DNA of 62,702 nt from Pseudomonas kitaguniensis (GTDB taxonomy: Bacteria; Pseudomonadota; Gammaproteobacteria; Pseudomonadales; Pseudomonadaceae): assembly GCF_009296165.1 (NCBI RefSeq), contig NZ_VUAZ01000134.1, positions 1 to 62,702 of the forward strand. Direction: 5' to 3'. Shown here piece after piece: positions 61,963-62,702 of the stretch. The notes under the pieces were generated by a model. It was not told the DNA's origin. It saw only the letters and a program-made list of their open reading frames with translations, and searched no databases. Each line of letters opens with the position of its first letter. Within the stretch, counting starts at the first letter, position 1. Both the position numbers and the translations under genes were made by a program.

Positions 61963-61996
61963 GTGGGCTCCATAAGCACTCATCAGGAGCCACACC
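61963..61996 (+). promoter_or_regulatory. Leader hairpin covering the peroxiredoxin ribosome site
   Basis: GTGGGCTCC (61963-61971) can pair with GGAGCCAC (61986-61993), with one bulged G. The second arm contains the AGGAG that should serve the peroxiredoxin start at 61997, so folding would hide the ribosome site. Confidence 0.4.
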
Positions 61997-62635
61997 ATGA
62001 GCCTAAGACTGGGCGACATCGCCCCCGACTTCGAACAGGATTCCAGCGCCGGCAAGATTCGTTTCCACCAATGGTTGGGCGACAGCTGGGGCGTGCTGTT
62101 CTCTCACCCGGCCGACTTCACCCCGGTGTGCACCACCGAGCTTGGCTTTACCGCCAAGCTCAAAGACGAGTTCGCCACACGCGGCGTCAAAGCCATCGCC
62201 CTGTCGGTGGACCCGGTGGACTCGCACCACAAGTGGATCGAAGACATCAACGAAACCCAGAACACGGTGGTCAACTTCCCGATCCTGGCGGATGCCGATC
62301 GCAAAGTCTCGGACCTCTATGACCTGATCCACCCGAACGCGAGTGACACCCTCACCGTGCGCTCACTGTTCGTGATCGATCCGAACAAAAAGATTCGCCT
62401 GACCATTACCTACCCGGCCAGCACCGGCCGTAATTTCCACGAAATTCTGCGGGTGATCGACTCGCTGCAACTGACCGACAACTACAAAGTCGCCACACCC
62501 GCCAACTGGCAGGACGGTGACGAAGTGGTCATCGTGCCGTCGCTCAAGGACGAGCAAGAAATTCAGAAACGCTTTCCTAGAGGCTATCGCGCTGTGAAGC
62601 CATATTTGCGGCTCACCCCGCAGCCTAATCGCTGA
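61997..62635 (+). CDS. lsfA: 1-Cys peroxiredoxin (Prx6/LsfA type)
   Basis: A 212-residue thiol peroxidase: GDIAPDFEQDSSAG at the start, peroxidatic Cys C45 in PADFTPVCTTELGF, and the long Prx6-type C-terminal domain (HPNASDTLTVRSLFVIDPNKKIRLTITYPASTGRN). No resolving Cys is present. In Pseudomonas, LsfA reduces peroxides with ascorbate and supports virulence and sulfur limitation responses. It is standalone; the gene ends 60 bases before the window end. Confidence 0.9.
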   Translation: MSLRLGDIAPDFEQDSSAGKIRFHQWLGDSWGVLFSHPADFTPVCTTELGFTAKLKDEFATRGVKAIALSVDPVDSHHKWIEDINETQNTVVNFPILADADRKVSDLYDLIHPNASDTLTVRSLFVIDPNKKIRLTITYPASTGRNFHEILRVIDSLQLTDNYKVATPANWQDGDEVVIVPSLKDEQEIQKRFPRGYRAVKPYLRLTPQPNR

Positions 62636-62641
62636 GGCTGA

Positions 62642-62702
62642 CACCGCCATCGGGGGAAGCCCCTCCCACAGTTGACCGCGTTCCCATGTGGGAGGGGGCT
62701 TG
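62642..62702. repeat. REP units, GGGGGC subfamily, running off the window
   Basis: A truncated inverted unit (CCATCGGGGGAAGCCCCTCC, 62646 on) is followed by the start of a direct unit (ATGTGGGAGGGGGCTTG) that ends at the last base of the window. Confidence 0.8.

Overview
The window is chromosomal DNA from a fluorescent Pseudomonas (P. fluorescens group). Three things point there: GC-rich codon use; gene order from algP through hemB-ppk-ppx, trxA-rho-ubiD, 6S RNA/zapA, pepP-ubiH-ubiI and gcvT-gcvH to argE-argA, which from memory follows the P. aeruginosa PA5204-PA5253 neighbourhood in reverse numbering; and many REP/REPIN palindromes of two subfamilies built on GTGGGAGCGGGCTTGCTCGCG and GTGGGAGGGGGCTTGCTCCC. 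No tRNA, rRNA, CRISPR array, prophage or transposase was seen.

Layout. 0-8.3 kb: the 3' end of algP, an ABC-F ATPase, a small mechanosensitive channel, a LysE-type exporter, a cytochrome c/FTR1 iron permease (frameshifted), YaiI, ElbB and a DedA protein. 8.4-13.3 kb: hemB, ppk and convergent ppx, with a bidirectional terminator between ppk and ppx. 13.3-22.1 kb: an accessory block between ppx and trxA, made of a four-gene chaperone-usher cluster (two DUF1120 pilin-like proteins, chaperone, usher) and a polar amino-acid ABC importer divergent from a GntR regulator. 22.2-28.7 kb: trxA, rho, an OafA-type acyltransferase (frameshifted), ubiD and a ferredoxin-reductase-like flavoprotein (frameshifted). 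28.7-38.6 kb: a small outer-membrane protein, a TonB-dependent receptor, a ChaC protein (frameshifted), glpT, a quinone oxidoreductase, a FliL-like protein, a second OafA-type acyltransferase (frameshifted), an EVE protein and a 49-residue membrane peptide. 38.5-44.9 kb: fau, 6S RNA, zapA, a ZapB-like coiled coil, then divergently ygfB-pepP-ubiH-DUF4442-ubiI. 45-52.8 kb: iron(III) binding protein and permease, gcvT (frameshifted), gcvH, a DegT aminotransferase, DUF2388, NfeD and a stomatin-like SPFH protein (frameshifted). 52.8-62.7 kb: a GspE ATPase, an ACT-like small protein divergent from an Lrp regulator, a CYTH-CHAD triphosphatase, argE-argA, an OprD-family porin and a 1-Cys peroxiredoxin.

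Functional groups: polyphosphate turnover (ppk/ppx); ubiquinone synthesis (ubiD, ubiH, ubiI); arginine synthesis (argE, argA); the glycine-cleavage T and H proteins; iron uptake (FTR1, FbpA/FbpB); cell division and stationary-phase control (zapA, zapB-like, 6S RNA); surface structures (pili, acyltransferases, porin, TonB receptor).

Two points deserve attention. First, at least seven otherwise well-conserved genes, plus the algP tail, each carry a small frame-changing indel. Most look like loss of one base from a short homopolymer or GC run, which suggests sequence error more than gene decay. Second, an 8-codon ORF with an excellent ribosome site, ending in two adjacent CGA arginine codons, sits just upstream of argA and looks like an undescribed arginine-sensing leader peptide. 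The other findings are mostly candidate regulatory elements.
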